Source: Sinotaia quadrata
Lineage: Eukaryota; Mollusca; Gastropoda; Architaenioglossa; Viviparidae
Length of the DNA stretch: 64,000 nt
Direction of reading: 5' to 3'
Assembly (NCBI GenBank): GCA_028829895.1
Contig: CM054181.1
Coordinates: 70,291,259-70,355,258 of the forward strand
The stretch's first letter is position 1; the number at the start of each line of letters is the position of its first letter. The position numbers and the translations under genes were made by a program. Below, in pieces: positions 12,001-23,500 of the stretch. The notes under the pieces are model-generated. The model made no database searches. It worked only from the letters and a program-made list of their open reading frames with translations, and had not been told where the DNA came from.

Positions 12001-13879
12001 AGTGTAGATTATTTTTAAGTGTTTTGTTTACAAGCACTTGAACTCACATAGGTCTGGAAACTGGGGATTCTAAAAGGCAAACAACCTCTATTTCTGCAAA
12101 ATATGTTTTGCATTTTTGATGTTTCTCTTCCCTTAGATTGTGTACCCTAATTATTTTCCTTCTTTCTTTTTCTCTTCTCCTAGTTTGTGTACCCTAATTA
12201 TTTTCTTTCTTTATTTTCCTCTTCTCCTAGTTTGTGTACCCTAATTATTTTCCTTCTTTATTTTTCTCTTCTCCTAGTTTGTGTACCCTAATTATTTTCC
12301 TTTATAATGCTTCTCTCTCCATAGCTTGCGTACCCTAATTATTTTCCTTTATAATACTTCTCTCTCCATAATTTGCGTACCCTAATTATTTTCCTTTTTT
12401 GTTTCTCTCCCCTGAGCTTGTATACTCTAACTGTTTTACTCATTAACTCTCTGCCGATTAAGTAGCAAACCAGCTGCATACTTTGACGATTTCACAACGG
12501 GTGAAAAAGGGAGGTAACTTCACAATATGAAAACGTTAACTAGGGTGCGACAAATGCGACTGTCCTGGACAGATAACAGTCGAACAGGTAGAAATTGTCA
12601 CTAACCTGTCAGATGAGACAGGTAAAATATAGTTATACATTGTCAATAGTTATATTGTGTGATAGCATAATTTAAATAACATAGATTACAGGAGAATGTG
12701 TTTATAACTATGAATGCTGCTAGTGTCTTGTCATGTGAAGACGAAAATAGTCTGATTACTATATTTGGATGCATTCGACACTGGAATGGATGAAGAAAAA
12801 AAAAAAGACCAAAATGCATTTTCACTTCCAAATTTACACGATGCATAAATCCACAGATAGAGGAAAAATAAATGTTGATAGAATCCGTCCGGTATGCCTC
12901 ATGAGGTAAAGTTTGGACAGTTTCCTCAACTCCCACGCGTTTAAAGGACTATTATTTCCGTACAGGTATTACCTCAGTCGGATAGGTAAATCTTAGTCCT
13001 GGCAAAAAGTGAATTTATTGCGCCTCGGTAAGGGACATAACTCCGTTAGTGATGCGCACCCGAGCTAATACCTAATTTATATCAATGTGACCGATGATAT
13101 CTAAGTTGTATCATTGTTACCGCAATAAATAGTTCAGTAATTCCTTAATTTAGTTGTATGGAGTGACTGATTTCTGCTCTAAGTCCATTTAAAAGGTGGA
13201 AGACTTGTTTGATTTCCGAGTAAAACTTTTTCACGCCAAGATTTTTTCCTAAACAAGCAGAGGACGAACTGGCAAGATACTTACAGGAAGATAAGAACGC
13301 GGTGAAATGGCAGAAAACCTGGACCTCCGTGGGCACCTGTATTAACATCCGGGTGGGCATGCAAGAAAGCGAAGGCATCGTAAACGTTAGGTTTTATTCT
13401 CTGCACAAAATAATGAAAGTGATGAGTTAGCTCAGAGAAATGTGATAATTAAAGTGATTGAGGTGGATCACAGTCAGAGAGTGATAATTAAAGTGATTGA
13501 GGTGGATCAAAGTCAGAGAGTGAGATAATTTAAGTGATTGAGGTGGATCACAGTCAGAGAGTGAGATAATTAAAGTGATTGAGGTGGATCAAAGTCAGAG
13601 AGTGAGATAATTAATTAAAGGGATTACCGTGTCTCGCTTTGCTCTATTTATAGCTTCAGTAATGCGCTCAAATTCTGTGCTGTTGAGTATGCGGCATTCC
13701 TGCCGTGTGCTTGGCAGACCGATTGGACGCCGGATCAAAATGTTGACCAGACGCAGCGAGTCTTGGATGTTGGGTGTGCTCACCACCCCGGGGACCTGAG
13801 GGTCTACGCAAGGTGGTAGCTGCAATGTCGCCAGAGCAGCGATGATCACCAAGAGATGCAGCAACGACCTGTCTACCAT
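8551..13879 (-). CDS. Secreted tyrosinase (type-3 copper oxidase), 5 exons, 414 aa
   Basis: Coding exons read in order: 13879-13628, 13400-13285, 11583-11364, 9592-9467 and 9081-8551, all with GT-AG introns and consistent phases, giving 414 residues. Residues 1-27 form a signal peptide (hydrophobic LLHLLVIIAALATLQL), so the protein is secreted. The CuA site has H98 (or H100), H108 and H117 in AHGGPGFLPFHR. The CuB site has H225 and H229 in HNYVHTFIGG and H252 in DPIFWFHHTFVD, which fits the tyrosinase signature DPxFxxxHxxxD. All six copper ligands are therefore present and the enzyme is probably active in oxidising phenols. A Cys cluster (RCLDPPSTCSSNQDC, then MRCN and KRC) follows, then a Gly/Ser-rich tail. 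Such secreted tyrosinases in molluscs act in shell, periostracum or pigment hardening; the role here is inferred. The start is the ATG preceding the signal peptide. No transmembrane tail is seen. Confidence 0.9.
9467..9592 (-). CDS. Tyrosinase exon 4 (first CuB histidines)
   Basis: Acceptor ttttcag|GAC, donor CAG|GTAATT, 126 bases, phase 0 at both ends. It encodes 42 residues including HNYVHTFIGG, the first two CuB ligands. Confidence 0.9.
9630..11060. repeat. Intronic minisatellite, about 37 bp unit, tyrosinase intron 3
   Basis: Most of this intron is tandem copies of a 37-bp unit, 'cattccctactacaacaata' plus 'ctattactaggtataaa'. Copies are near identical at about 10650-10950 and progressively diverged toward both edges. 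Units are often separated by 'aacacaacactattac' variants. Confidence 0.9.
11364..11583 (-). CDS. Tyrosinase exon 3
   Basis: Acceptor ccaag|G, donor CAG|GTAAAT, 220 bases. It joins exon 2 to give FLFEKLL; the Glu completes the CuA signature (H-x4-FLxFHR...E). It continues MYDPTVSLCYWDST, a common tyrosinase core segment. Confidence 0.9.
11700..11890. repeat. CA-rich compound repeat in tyrosinase intron 2
   Basis: Imperfect copies of 'tgatatatgtgatgaaatgc' followed by CA-rich blocks. Minus-strand open frames over it are low complexity (repeated Cys/Val) and are rejected as genes. Confidence 0.85.
12130..12435. repeat. Minisatellite, about 48 bp unit, about 6 copies, tyrosinase intron 2
   Basis: Tandem copies of 'ctcctagtttgtgtacccta' plus 'attattttcctt' and a pyrimidine run. 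Confidence 0.9.
13285..13400 (-). CDS. Tyrosinase exon 2 (CuA site)
   Basis: Acceptor gtgcag|AGA, donor CCT|GTAAGT, 116 bases, phase 0 in and phase 2 out. It encodes RIKPNVYDAFAFLHAH, AHGGPGFLPFHRVLIF: the CuA histidines. It is too short to stand out as an open frame of its own and was read through the splice sites. Confidence 0.9.
13420..13615. repeat. Tandem repeat, 39-41 bp unit, tyrosinase intron 1
   Basis: Four to five copies of 'agtgattgaggtggatcaca' plus 'gtcagagagtgagataatta' fill most of the 227-base first intron. Confidence 0.9.
13628..13879 (-). CDS. Tyrosinase exon 1 (signal peptide)
   Basis: 84 codons from ATG to the donor ACG|GTAATC, ending in phase 0. It holds the signal peptide and the pre-CuA segment up to AKRDT. 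A minus-strand 'tacacag' directly before the ATG could be an acceptor, so a 5' UTR intron is possible. Confidence 0.85.
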
Positions 13880-13913
13880 CTGTGTACATAAGAATTAGTA
13901 GCACTTTACTGAA

Positions 13914-13921
13914 TTTTTATA
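13914..13921 (-). promoter_or_regulatory. Possible TATA box upstream of tyrosinase
   Basis: TATAAAAA on the minus strand, 35-42 bases before the ATG. The spacing would leave a very short 5' UTR, so it may be chance in AT-rich DNA. Confidence 0.25.
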
Positions 13922-14109
13922 CAGTTGTCTCGTTATAATATGACTTACTGCTCGATAATCGCTAAATGGCAATGGTCCGCTTATCAACTTACAGTACAAA
14001 TAGGTTTCATCTGGTGATGTAATTCAGAATGTACTGACTGGTGACATGCACACAAACAGTATAATTACGTCACGGTTACTCAGCCCAGTACAAGTACAGT
14101 TTTGTTTGG

Positions 14110-14330
14110 TGTTTTCATGAAGATATGCACGCCATACAGCAGGACTGTCTTGGCGCTGTGTACTCATGCACGCACACACCATAACTATGTCTTGGCGCTG
14201 AGTACGCATGCACGCACACAACATGACTGTCTTAGCACTGAGTACTCAGGCACGCATAAAGCATGACTATATCTTAGCACTGAGTACTCATGCACGCTTA
14301 CAGTATAACTGTCTTGGCACTGCAGGAGTA
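14110..14330. repeat. Tandem repeat, 40-42 bp unit, about 5 copies
   Basis: Copies of 'cttggcgctgagtacgcatg' plus 'cacgcacacaacatgactgt'. It lies just upstream of the tyrosinase first exon. Confidence 0.85.
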
Positions 14331-14810
14331 CTAGTGCTTTCATGCTAATTTCTTTACTGTTTGGTTTAGGTGGGTGTTGTGTGAGGGTGCTTGCTCTAGT
14401 CCGTCTGTGTTGGGTGATGAGTTCTGTTTATTTCTTGCCGAATTTTCTGCTGGGGAGAGGGTGGGGAGAGCTTCTGTCTTCTCTCTGGTGTTATAGGTTG
14501 TTTAGGTAGTGATGGGAGTAAATCTAAGGGATGAGGGTGGGAGGGATTTCTCTTCTTCCGTGGTTGCGCGCAATGTCTGTTGTGGGAAGATGATAGTAAG
14601 AATGGTCATAGTTTCTTTTTTTCCAAAATGTGTGTGTGTGTGTGTGGGGGGCGTTAGTGTAATGGGTGTTTTTCTTTTGCTGAGGGTTGGTGTGTTGATT
14701 GTATTCCAGACCACTTGATTGGGGTGTCTTGTTTTTGTCTTTCTTGTTCTTTAAGTATGTTGTAGTAGTGTGTGGTTACTTGTTTGCAATTTATGTTCCG
14801 AGACGTGTGT

Positions 14811-15407
14811 TTATGTGAATGGCATCTTACACAGCGTTTTTTTGGAAATTTTTTTGTTTGGGCATTCTTTATGGCAGTGTGGGTTTGGACAGTATGGGCA
14901 TGCTGTCTCTTCTATGCATGCTGGTTGTAGGTGGTAAAATAGGTGACAGTGTGTGCATAATTCTAATGGTGTTGAGTATTTTTCGTAGTGTTGATTGAAG
15001 TATAGATTTTTTGGTGGAATTGAGTTTGTGGTGTGTATTGTGAATAATGTAGTATTAACTAACCTACTGACTTTTTTGATAGTGACTGACGGGTTGTGTT
15101 GTGTGAATAATGTAGTGTTAACTAACCTACTGATTTTTGTGATAGTGACTGACGGGTTGTGTTGTGTGAATAATGTAGTGTTAGCTAACCTACTGATTTT
15201 TGTGATAGTGACTGACGGGTTGTGTTGTGCTATGGTTCTTTCTAATCCTTTTATTGTCGTTTCTTCTGTGTGTGGTTGATCTAGGGGACCTGGTAGTTTG
15301 GCGTGGGAAATTAATGCAATTGTTGTGGAGTGGCTTGGTGGTTGGTAGAGGATGGGGTGTACATTGGTCAACGTAACCCACTTGAAGTTTACCAATGTAC
15401 ACCCCAT
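14811..15407 (-). pseudogene. LINE ORF1 (gag-like) fragment with zinc knuckles
   Basis: An open frame of 198 codons. Its C-terminal part reads CTHCHLFYHLQPAC, then CPYC and HKECP, the Cys/His zinc-knuckle arrangement of ORF1 proteins in Jockey/CR1-type LINEs. Upstream, a 21-residue segment (HNPSVTITKISRLVNTTLF) is repeated three times, caused by a 63-bp tandem duplication. It belongs to the inverted LINE pair. The start is not a reliable native start. Confidence 0.6.
15041..15232. repeat. 63 bp in-frame tandem triplication inside LINE ORF1
   Basis: Three copies of a 63-bp unit ('tgaataatgtagtgttaact' and onward, starts 15041 and 15104). The period is 21 codons, so the ORF1 frame is kept. Confidence 0.9.
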
Positions 15408-16034
15408 CCTCTATCAATCCAAACCTCACACAACAGCGAACAAAAGAAATCACTAAAACACTACACCCAACAAAGCCCCCCCCCCCCCCCCCACATACAC
15501 ACACTCACAAAAAAAAAAAAGAAAAGAAAAGAAAAAAAGACCCAATTTAACAAGAATATCACAAGAATCACATTACTTCCCACCCCATTTACAAGCAACA
15601 ACTTCAACACAAAAGAAAACAACAAAAGACAAACACCCACACCCATAGACCGTTCCCCATACCCAAACAGAAACAACGCAAACCACCAACAACAGTAACA
15701 ACAGAAAACAGACAAACAAATTATACAATCACCACACAGCTCCCCCCCCCCCCCATGCACCCAGGTCACTCTCAGAAGACTACTACCAAGGAAAACAAAT
15801 ACGAACATCATTTCTCCCCCCCAGCCCCCACAGACGAATGATACTCCCTAGACAACTATCAGGTATAGACCAACCATAAAGGAAATCAAAGACAAAAATA
15901 TATTTTTCAGACATTACCCTCATGCACAAACACACACACACATTTTCATGATACAAATTCCAAATACTACCATCACAATGTCTACAAACACGCAAAATAC
16001 TTCCCGTCAGTAAACACAAACAAAACAACTAAAA

Positions 16035-16213
16035 ATTATATCATGGAACCGCAACAGCATATGAAACAAAACACCACACCTCCACTGCTTAATCAAAGAA
16101 CACACACACGACATAACATGCCTACAGGAAACTGAATCCCCAAAAGAAAAAAAAAACCAAATAAAAATACAGCAATACACCTCAGTCCAAGTAAGGAGCA
16201 CCAGAAATAACAC
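16035..16213 (+). pseudogene. LINE ORF2 AP-endonuclease N-terminus, fragment
   Basis: The plus frame reads IISWNRNSI, stop, NKTPHLHCLIKEHTHDITCLQETES. This matches the opening of non-LTR retrotransposon endonucleases (WN.NS.. then DI.CLQET, where the Glu belongs to the active site). The in-frame stop and the truncation after about 55 codons show it is dead. Confidence 0.6.
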
Positions 16214-16216
16214 CAT

Positions 16217-17090
16217 AAGGAGTGCCCAAAGTCAGGTCACTCTGACAATTTAGCAATTTATATAACAATTAATTTAAAAATAGGGAGAGGCAAATTTACT
16301 CTGTCACTCTATCTATCTGTGATGCACGCTGCTGCTGGTTATGACTATTATAATATTGTAATCCATAAATCATAAACTAAATACAAGTGTCCGGAATCTT
16401 AATTCATGTATTAATAAAAGATCCAAATAAGACGCCCAACTTGTCTCCCCCTTGGTGGATCACCTGGCGCTGCAGAAACTCTTACTCACAACATTTAGAT
16501 GGACGTTCTACTGACACATAATTTCTTCGGTAGATGGAACTTCTTACTGAAGAAGTAATTAGATTCGTCTTTTAAGTTATCTTAACGAGCCCCCATCCAC
16601 CCACAATTACTCCAAACATATAAGTTAGATAATATGCTGTAAAAACAGCATACATGAAACATTTCTAAATTTAATTGCAAACTCATAAAAGTCAACATTC
16701 TAAATACATGAAATCATTTCAGAGTCAAATGACAGACCATGAATGCAAGAAAATATTTGTAAGTCCACTCTCTCTTTATCATTCAAATAACTGCAGCTAA
16801 CGATCAACCTTTATGACCGGATATGACCATAGACAAAATCAAAGTGATAAGAACAAGGAATTTTCTAAAAGGTCACTCTCTGTCTGACTCTAGTTGGTTA
16901 GATTTGTTATTGACCAGTATCAGTATCAATATTTGTTATTGACCAGATCATTGGATGTTATAAGTAGCCATCCGCCTAGAAATCGTTAGCGTCAGCCTGG
17001 TTCGCTCAGTTCGTCCATAAAAAATAACCTTGCTCCAGGCTATCGATTGGCTAAGAATTCTGACTCCCTTACAAATTTCTTAAGGTGCTG
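16217..17090. repeat. Dispersed repeat, copy A
   Basis: Blocks here reappear, diverged and in a different order, at about 30930-32500: 'ggtcactctgaca', 'caatttatataacaattaa', the 'ggttatgactatt...acaagtg' block and 'agcccccatccacccac'. I infer two old copies of one interspersed element. The class is not recognised. Confidence 0.5.
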
Positions 17091-17161
17091 TGCATGAAAT
17101 CTGCTTTCAATTCTAGCAGCATAAACAAAATATTTGTAGCATAAATATGTGCAGACAACAA

Positions 17162-17295
<134 letters not shown>

Positions 17296-17697
17296 CATTT
17301 CATTCACTGTTAAATGAATACTGGAAGGCTTTCACAAGTTTTGTATTTTTTTTTTTAATATTCCGGACTTTTTAAAGGACTTTTTAAAGTAATAATTAAA
17401 AGCAGTGATATTGATAATCCATATATGTATGTTAAATAAAATTCAATATTTAATCCGTATGAAGCAACACTAATATATATTAGGCTACATAAATAAATAT
17501 CTTTTTTAAAAAATCTTTCCACTCATTCGTAAATGAACCATTTGTTTTTCTATGTTACCTGTCGGCTTTTGACGTCGCATAAGTTGCTAATAGGAAAATA
17601 AAAATACATATCAATATGTATTTTGTTATTACTCATATTAGACATATAGTATTGCATAAAGTGCTCTCTTTGCACGCGTCAGTTTGAGTTGTCGTTC

Positions 17698-17701
<4 letters not shown>

Positions 17702-17764
<63 letters not shown>

Positions 17765-17790
17765 ACACACACACACCACACGCACACAAA
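17702..17790. repeat. CA dinucleotide microsatellite
   Basis: Pure (CA) run to about 17763, then interrupted CA repeats with 'ccacac' steps. Confidence 0.97.
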
Positions 17791-17827
17791 CACGCATGTA
17801 CACATGTAAACGTGTATTTGCGCGCAC

Positions 17828-17892
17828 TATGTATATTATATTATATTAATATAATATATAATTATATTATATTATATTATATTATATTATAA
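17828..17892. repeat. AT-rich microsatellite (TATAT units)
   Basis: Repeated 'attat' units, almost pure A/T. Confidence 0.95.
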
Positions 17893-18179
17893 TGTTTTAT
17901 ATACGTGACAGTCGGCAGGAAAAATTCTGATTCTGTCCACATCACTTGGCAACATGACGTAAAATGTCTGAATGGACATCAATCAAACCGTCCATATGTG
18001 TCACTTGTAAAATGTGTCAACTTCTAATATCAAAGCTTCCTAGATCGGGGGCACAATCAAGTCATCTTATTCTTAACCATGTGAACGAACTGAGGTAAGT
18101 TTTCATGTGTTTAACGGCTGTTCACACCGGCACGTGTATGGCGGTTCTGGGTTCATGCTTTTGTATGCTTTTGACTGGC

Positions 18180-18560
18180 AAGAATTGTTATGTTTGGCGG
18201 TTCTGCTCACATCTGTACATTCTTGAATCTTGAAGACTGGTAATGATTGTGTTCACGCGCGTATATGTTTTACATGCGACAGCAATTATATATACACACC
18301 TGTAAATGTTTGGCAGTTGACAGCTTTTACGTGTACAAATTGTATAGTTCTGAAGGCTGATAACAATTGTGTGCAGCATAGTCCTGTAATGTTTGACAGC
18401 TGACAACAATTGTGTGCAGCATAGTCCTGTAATGTTTGACATCTGATATCATTTGTATGCTCATGCATATGTTTGACATGTGATAATTGTTTGCAAGTGT
18501 TTAACACCTGATAAATGATTGTGTGTAAACACCTGCAAGTTTTTAACAGCATATAATAAC
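18180..18560. repeat. Degenerate tandem repeat around 'tgtttgacagctgacaac'
   Basis: About eight loosely related units with 'gtttgacagctgataa' and 'caattgtgtgcagcatagtc'. It appears to be an older, decayed relative of the array that follows. Confidence 0.7.
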
Positions 18561-18668
18561 TGTCACAACAATTGTAAATTTACACTTGTAAGCGTGTACA
18601 CTTTTGCGGTGAATGACGGTTGCATTCACACTTACACGTGTTTGACAATTATGTGCACACATGAACAA

Positions 18669-18912
18669 GTCTGATGATTAACAATAATTGTATTCATACA
18701 TATGTGTGTCTGATGACTAACAATAATTGTATTCATACATATGTGTGTCTGATGGTTGACAATAATTGTATTCATACCTATGTGTGTCTGATGATTAACA
18801 ATAATTGTATTCATACCTATGTGTGTCTAATGGTTGACAATAATTGTGTTCATACCTATGTGTGTCTGATGATTAACAATAATTGTATTCATACCTATGT
18901 GTGTCTGATGAT
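18669..18912. repeat. Minisatellite, 39 bp unit, about 6 copies
   Basis: Copies of 'gatgattaacaataattgta' plus 'ttcatacctatgtgtgtct'. The period is 13 codons, leaving open frames on both strands that I do not accept as genes. Confidence 0.92.
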
Positions 18913-19605
18913 TGGTCGTGTAGTTTTGACTATTTGTGATCGTGTAGTTTTGAATGTTTGTGATCGTGTTGTTTATACTGTTTGTGGTCGTGTAGTTTAC
19001 ACTGTTTGTGGTCGTGTAATTTTGACTGTTTGTGGTCGTGTAGTTTGACTGTTTGAGATCATGTAGTTTTGACTGTTTGTGGTCGTGTAGTTTTGAATGT
19101 TTGTGATCGTGTAGTTTTGAATGTTTGTGATCGTGTAGTTTTGAATGTTTGTGAACGTGTAATTTTGAATGTTTGTGATCGTGTAGTTTTGACTGTTTGA
19201 GATCGTATAGTTTTGAATGTTTGTGATCGTGTAGTTTTGACTGTTTGAGATCGTGTAGTTTTGACTGTTTGTGATCGTGTAGTTTTGACTGTTTGAGATC
19301 GTGTAGTTTTGACTGTTTGTGATCGTATAGTTTTGACTGTTTGAGATCGTGTAGTTTTGACTGTTTGTGATCGTATAGTTTTGAATGTTTGTGATCGTGT
19401 AGTTTTGACTGTTTGAGATCGTGTAGTTTTGACTGTTTGTGATCGTGTAGTTTTGACTGTTTGAGATCGTGTAGTTTTGACTGTTTGTGATCGTATAGTT
19501 TTGACTGTTTGAGATCGTGTAGTTTTGACTGTTTGTGATCGTATAGTTTTGACTGTTTGAGATCGTGTAGTTTTGACTGTTTGTGATCGTGTAGTTTTGA
19601 CTGTC
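18910..19605. repeat. 24 bp minisatellite, about 29 copies, with 48 bp higher-order pattern
   Basis: The unit is 'tgatcgtgtagttttgactg' plus 'tttg'. In the central and right part 'gtttgtgatcgt' and 'gtttgagatcgt' alternate, giving a 48-bp dimer. Two minus-strand frames stay open (repeats NSQNYTIT/NSQNYTIS and SQTVKTTR). They are simple products of the period and not credible proteins. Confidence 0.95.
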
Positions 19606-19784
19606 ATTGTTTAGGCATGGTGCGTTAATGTTCGTATAATAAAGTTGAGTTTTGAATAATGTAACAGTAATGGATGAAGTTATGATTATTTTATATGACA
19701 TTTTTATGATCGTGTAACTTAATTGCTATCGTGTATAATTTCTAATTATATAGATATGATTCTTATAGTGCAGCAATTAAAAAT

Positions 19785-20110
19785 TTGCTTGCGATGATGT
19801 GGCTTGTTTGTGATTGTGTATTTATAAGTTGCTTGTGGTGAGTTGGCTTGTTAGTGACTGTGTATTTATAATTTGTTTGCGATGACATGGCTTGTTAGTG
19901 ATCGTGTATTTATAATTTGCTTATAATGATGTGGCTTGTACGTGATCATTTATTTATAATTTGCTTGTGATGACGTGGCTTGTTTGTGATTGTGTATTTA
20001 TAAGTTGCTTGTGATGACGTGGCTTGTTAGTGATCGTGTATTTATAATTTGCTTGTAATGACGTGGCTTGTTAGTGATCGTGTATTTATAATTTGCTTAT
20101 AATCGTATTA
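19785..20110. repeat. Minisatellite, about 44 bp unit, about 7 copies
   Basis: Copies of 'gatgacgtggcttgttagtg' plus 'atcgtgtatttataatttgc'. It shares 'gatcgtgta' with the 24-bp array just before it. Confidence 0.9.
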
Positions 20111-20279
20111 TTATAATAACTGTTTCTGATCGTCAATTACAATTTGATTTATATCTGTTCGTATAGTTATGACCTATTTATGATCGTGCATCTAGTTACA
20201 ACTATACATAATGGTGTGTGAAAATGTATTTGAAATCCTGTAACATTTTGTAAATATGAAGTGAAAATATATTTGTGTT

Positions 20280-20510
20280 CTGGTAGTTATGGTTTGATTT
20301 TGACTGTTTGATGTGTTTATGGTTGTAAAGTTACGATATATCTGTGATCATTTTTCGTATGGTTTTAAGTTACGATTTGTCTGTAATTATTTTTAGTATG
20401 GTGGTAAAGTAACGATATAATTGTGATTATTATTTTTAGGGTTGTAAATTTACCGATTCATCTGCGATTATTGTTTTTTTAGAATGGTTGTAAAGTTACC
20501 TATTTATCTG
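20280..20510. repeat. Degenerate tandem repeat around 'gttgtaaagttacgatat'
   Basis: Four to five diverged copies with 'tctgtgattatttttag'. Confidence 0.7.
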
Positions 20511-23500
20511 TGTGATCTGTGTGTAAAAACGAAACACAAATGATGTAACTAACTATTAATTATATTTTTATTAACTACTTAATCCTTCAATTTAATTAAG
20601 TGTCTGTCAAATATTTCTTTCTAATCTGCTTGCTAAGATAGGGTATGAAAGGCCTTTTAAAGTGTTAATTGTTAGTTAGTTGTTTGGACAGTCTGCTCTG
20701 GCCATGTCTACATGGTTACGTAATCAACCCTACGTAGCGTGGTCATCTGACGTAAATTCTATAGGTCCTTAGACATACATGAGTAGACGCAAGTTGCCTG
20801 CAGCTATTTTCCCTGCCATCTCTCTGCCTGTGCAAACTGAAGCATGAAAATGTTGACCAACATTGTGCACAAGAAAGTTCAAGAGCTGTCAGACCTATTG
20901 CATGTTTGTTTGAGTGGGCAGTGTGTCTCCACTCAAGAAATGAAACATGAGAGCATGGCTTGAGTCCCTTACTTGGGCCAGGTACTCAAAAACACTCTTT
21001 ATTCTGAATAGAACAATATGAGCAAACCCGCACATATATATCAGCAATGACACAAGTCCATCACCTATTTTTTTCCACAGTGCTTGGAAGCCTTCATTCA
21101 ACTCTTCAATCAATTCTTCATTAAAGTCTTCATCAAATTCCATATAAATCCTTCATTCAATTCTTCATTGGTACCTCATCAAATTCTGCTGCACTACAGT
21201 CCACAATGTGACACTTCAACTGCTGCCTATGTACATGCATGTCAGAATCACACAGTCCTACACTTCATCACAGCACACAATACATGCCATTGACATGCAA
21301 AGGAAAGCAACCCAGTCATCCCAATAAACATTGAATCAGGTGATCAACTTCTAAATTTTTACCCCCTCAGAATGTCTCTATGATGAGACCTTCCACTTTC
21401 TTACTCTTTGTACTACCTGTGAAAAATTAGTATTCTATAAAGAATTAGATTATGTTTCAAAGTGATGTTTTTCAAGAAGCCAAGATGTTTGGAGTCAGCA
21501 AAATTGACTATAATTGAGTTGTAAACTTTCCTTAGGGAACATGAACTGTTGCCCTAATAACAACCTACTTCTATACCAAATTTTGGTAGCAAATAATTAG
21601 AACACTTCATTGTTAATCTGCTTAGATTTTAATTTAACAACTAGCTTCTTTCAAAGGAAAAGTACTTCATATTTAGTCTTTGCCTTTGTGACTGCCACAA
21701 AGTATGCATCAATCTTTCTTGTTTAACTTGTATGTGTTACATAAATGTTGTTAAGTGTTCCACTTCCACTTCTGTGTTTAAGAAAGGAGATATGTGAATA
21801 CTTGGGTGAAAAGGCTTAATTTTTAATTGTTTTTTTTAAGAAAAAAGTCAGACAACAACATTTTGGGAAGTGTCCCTCCAAGCTATGATACAGAGTGAGG
21901 GCCGGAATTTCTATAACAATTGAGAGGTGGAGAAGTGCACAAATCGGAATAGGAATTCTGAACCGGTAATGCTCAGAGACAAGGTGGGAGATAAATTAAA
22001 TAACAGTTACTGTCTCTGAGGCCTGACTGAGAGTGTCTCTATCTGCAGTTACGAAGACCCGTATGGTCGGAATTAAGCAGATTAGAGTTTGTGTAGTATA
22101 ATCTGATAAACTGCCCATCACACTTTGATTATTTGTTTGTTTTTAACTTTTCTTCGTTCAGCAATGGTGAGCACTACCCTAATATTAATTTAATAAGTAA
22201 TTGCAAACTGATTCTGGTTTGAAAACTTTTGAGATCATGGTTTTGTGCACTCCAGTTTTTGATGGGAGATTAGAAAGTAGAAAAATTATTTATAAAGCGC
22301 AAATGAACAAAACGTAGAGCAGGATTAACGATCTAAATATTATCATATTAATTTCTGAATCTGCGTCGACTGACACTGTAAAATGCTGAGTTAATCAATC
22401 AAAAATATTAAAGAAACGGTTCTAGTGCTTAACGTTTTGTTAGAAAAGCTCTGTTAGCCACATTCAATAGGATTCATTTGAACTGTGCAAAATGGTCCGA
22501 CAACGAGTGATCTTTTCTTCTAGATGAAGTTAAATTATTCTTACTACAGACCCACTGGATGAAGTCAAATTATTCTTTATACAGACACTCTGGATGAAAT
22601 AAAATTATTCTTTTTACAGACCCACTGGCTGGAGGTAAATTATTTTTTTCTACATACCCTCTGGATGAAGTTATTTTAAGAAGTAAGAAGTGCCTGGCTG
22701 TATTAAATTGCGTAATGTGTGACATTTTTAAAAAGAAGAAACAAATAGGTGATGAAGGTGCTCGTGATGATGACATGGAGGATTAGGATTAAGATTAATT
22801 TAAGTTCAGGATTATCACTAGGTAGTTTGATGACATATATCTACATACAATATACCGTAGACCTACATAAAATTGCCCTCAGCTCCCCCCGACTAATTGA
22901 TTTCATTGTAGGAAAAATAGCACTACTAAGTCAGAAAGCAAAACTCGTATGTAGATGAATACTGAACCAAATCGCTATAACTTCACGTTTCTTTCTTTAA
23001 CATTTTTCAATTCTTTATCTATTCTCTCTCTAGAGTTTTTCTTTACTTTTTTGTTGGTTCAAAAAATTTTCGTCATTTCTCTCAATTTCTATTTTGCTGT
23101 CATATTCCTTAATTTTTCAGTTTCACTTTCTCGTACCAAACGTTTACTATTCAATTTTGTTTTATCAATGAAGTTCTTAGTATTTTCTATTTCAATGACT
23201 CGTCTCTGTGGCATTTTAAAGCTCATTTCCTTTAACCATTTTTTCTTTAATTCATTACATTTTGTTTTAACTTTTATTTTTCTGTTTCACTCAATCTGTT
23301 TCACTTCAATCTTACTCTGGCGTTTTCTAGTTCATTTCCTTTAACTTTTTTCTATTTCACTATCTTTAACTTTTCCCATTTCACTACACTTTATCATTTT
23401 TCTATTTCACTATCTTTAACTTTTTCCATTTCATTACACTTTATCATTTTTCTATTTCACTATCTTACCGTGTGTTTGTGTCCTTGGCACGGTGTCAAAC

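Larger units (their letters stand above)
14340..16215. mobile_element. Head-to-head pair of non-LTR retrotransposon 5' fragments
   Basis: The left half is A/C-rich on the minus strand and carries an ORF1 zinc-knuckle region. The right half is A/C-rich on the plus strand and carries the start of an AP-endonuclease domain. They meet at a perfect-looking hairpin (about 15350-15412: 'gaggatggggtgtacattgg' against 'ccaatgtacaccccatcctc'). Both arms encode the same QCTPHPL junction on opposite strands, so both are 5' regions of the same LINE family in inverted orientation. Stops and length differences make it a relic. Confidence 0.65.

Noticed and set aside
18997..19701. 234-codon minus-strand open frame and an overlapping 182-codon one
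   Set aside because: Both are frames of the 24-bp array (period divisible by three); repeated eight-residue units only.
22036..22080. Stretch 'tcggaattaagcagatta' resembling part of 5S rRNA
   Set aside because: Only a short partial match, without the other conserved 5S boxes; not enough for a 5S gene or a 5S-derived SINE.
22955..23344. 129-codon Phe/Leu/Ser-rich open frame that looks like membrane segments
   Set aside because: Comes from T-rich, weakly repetitive DNA; hydrophobicity is a composition effect.
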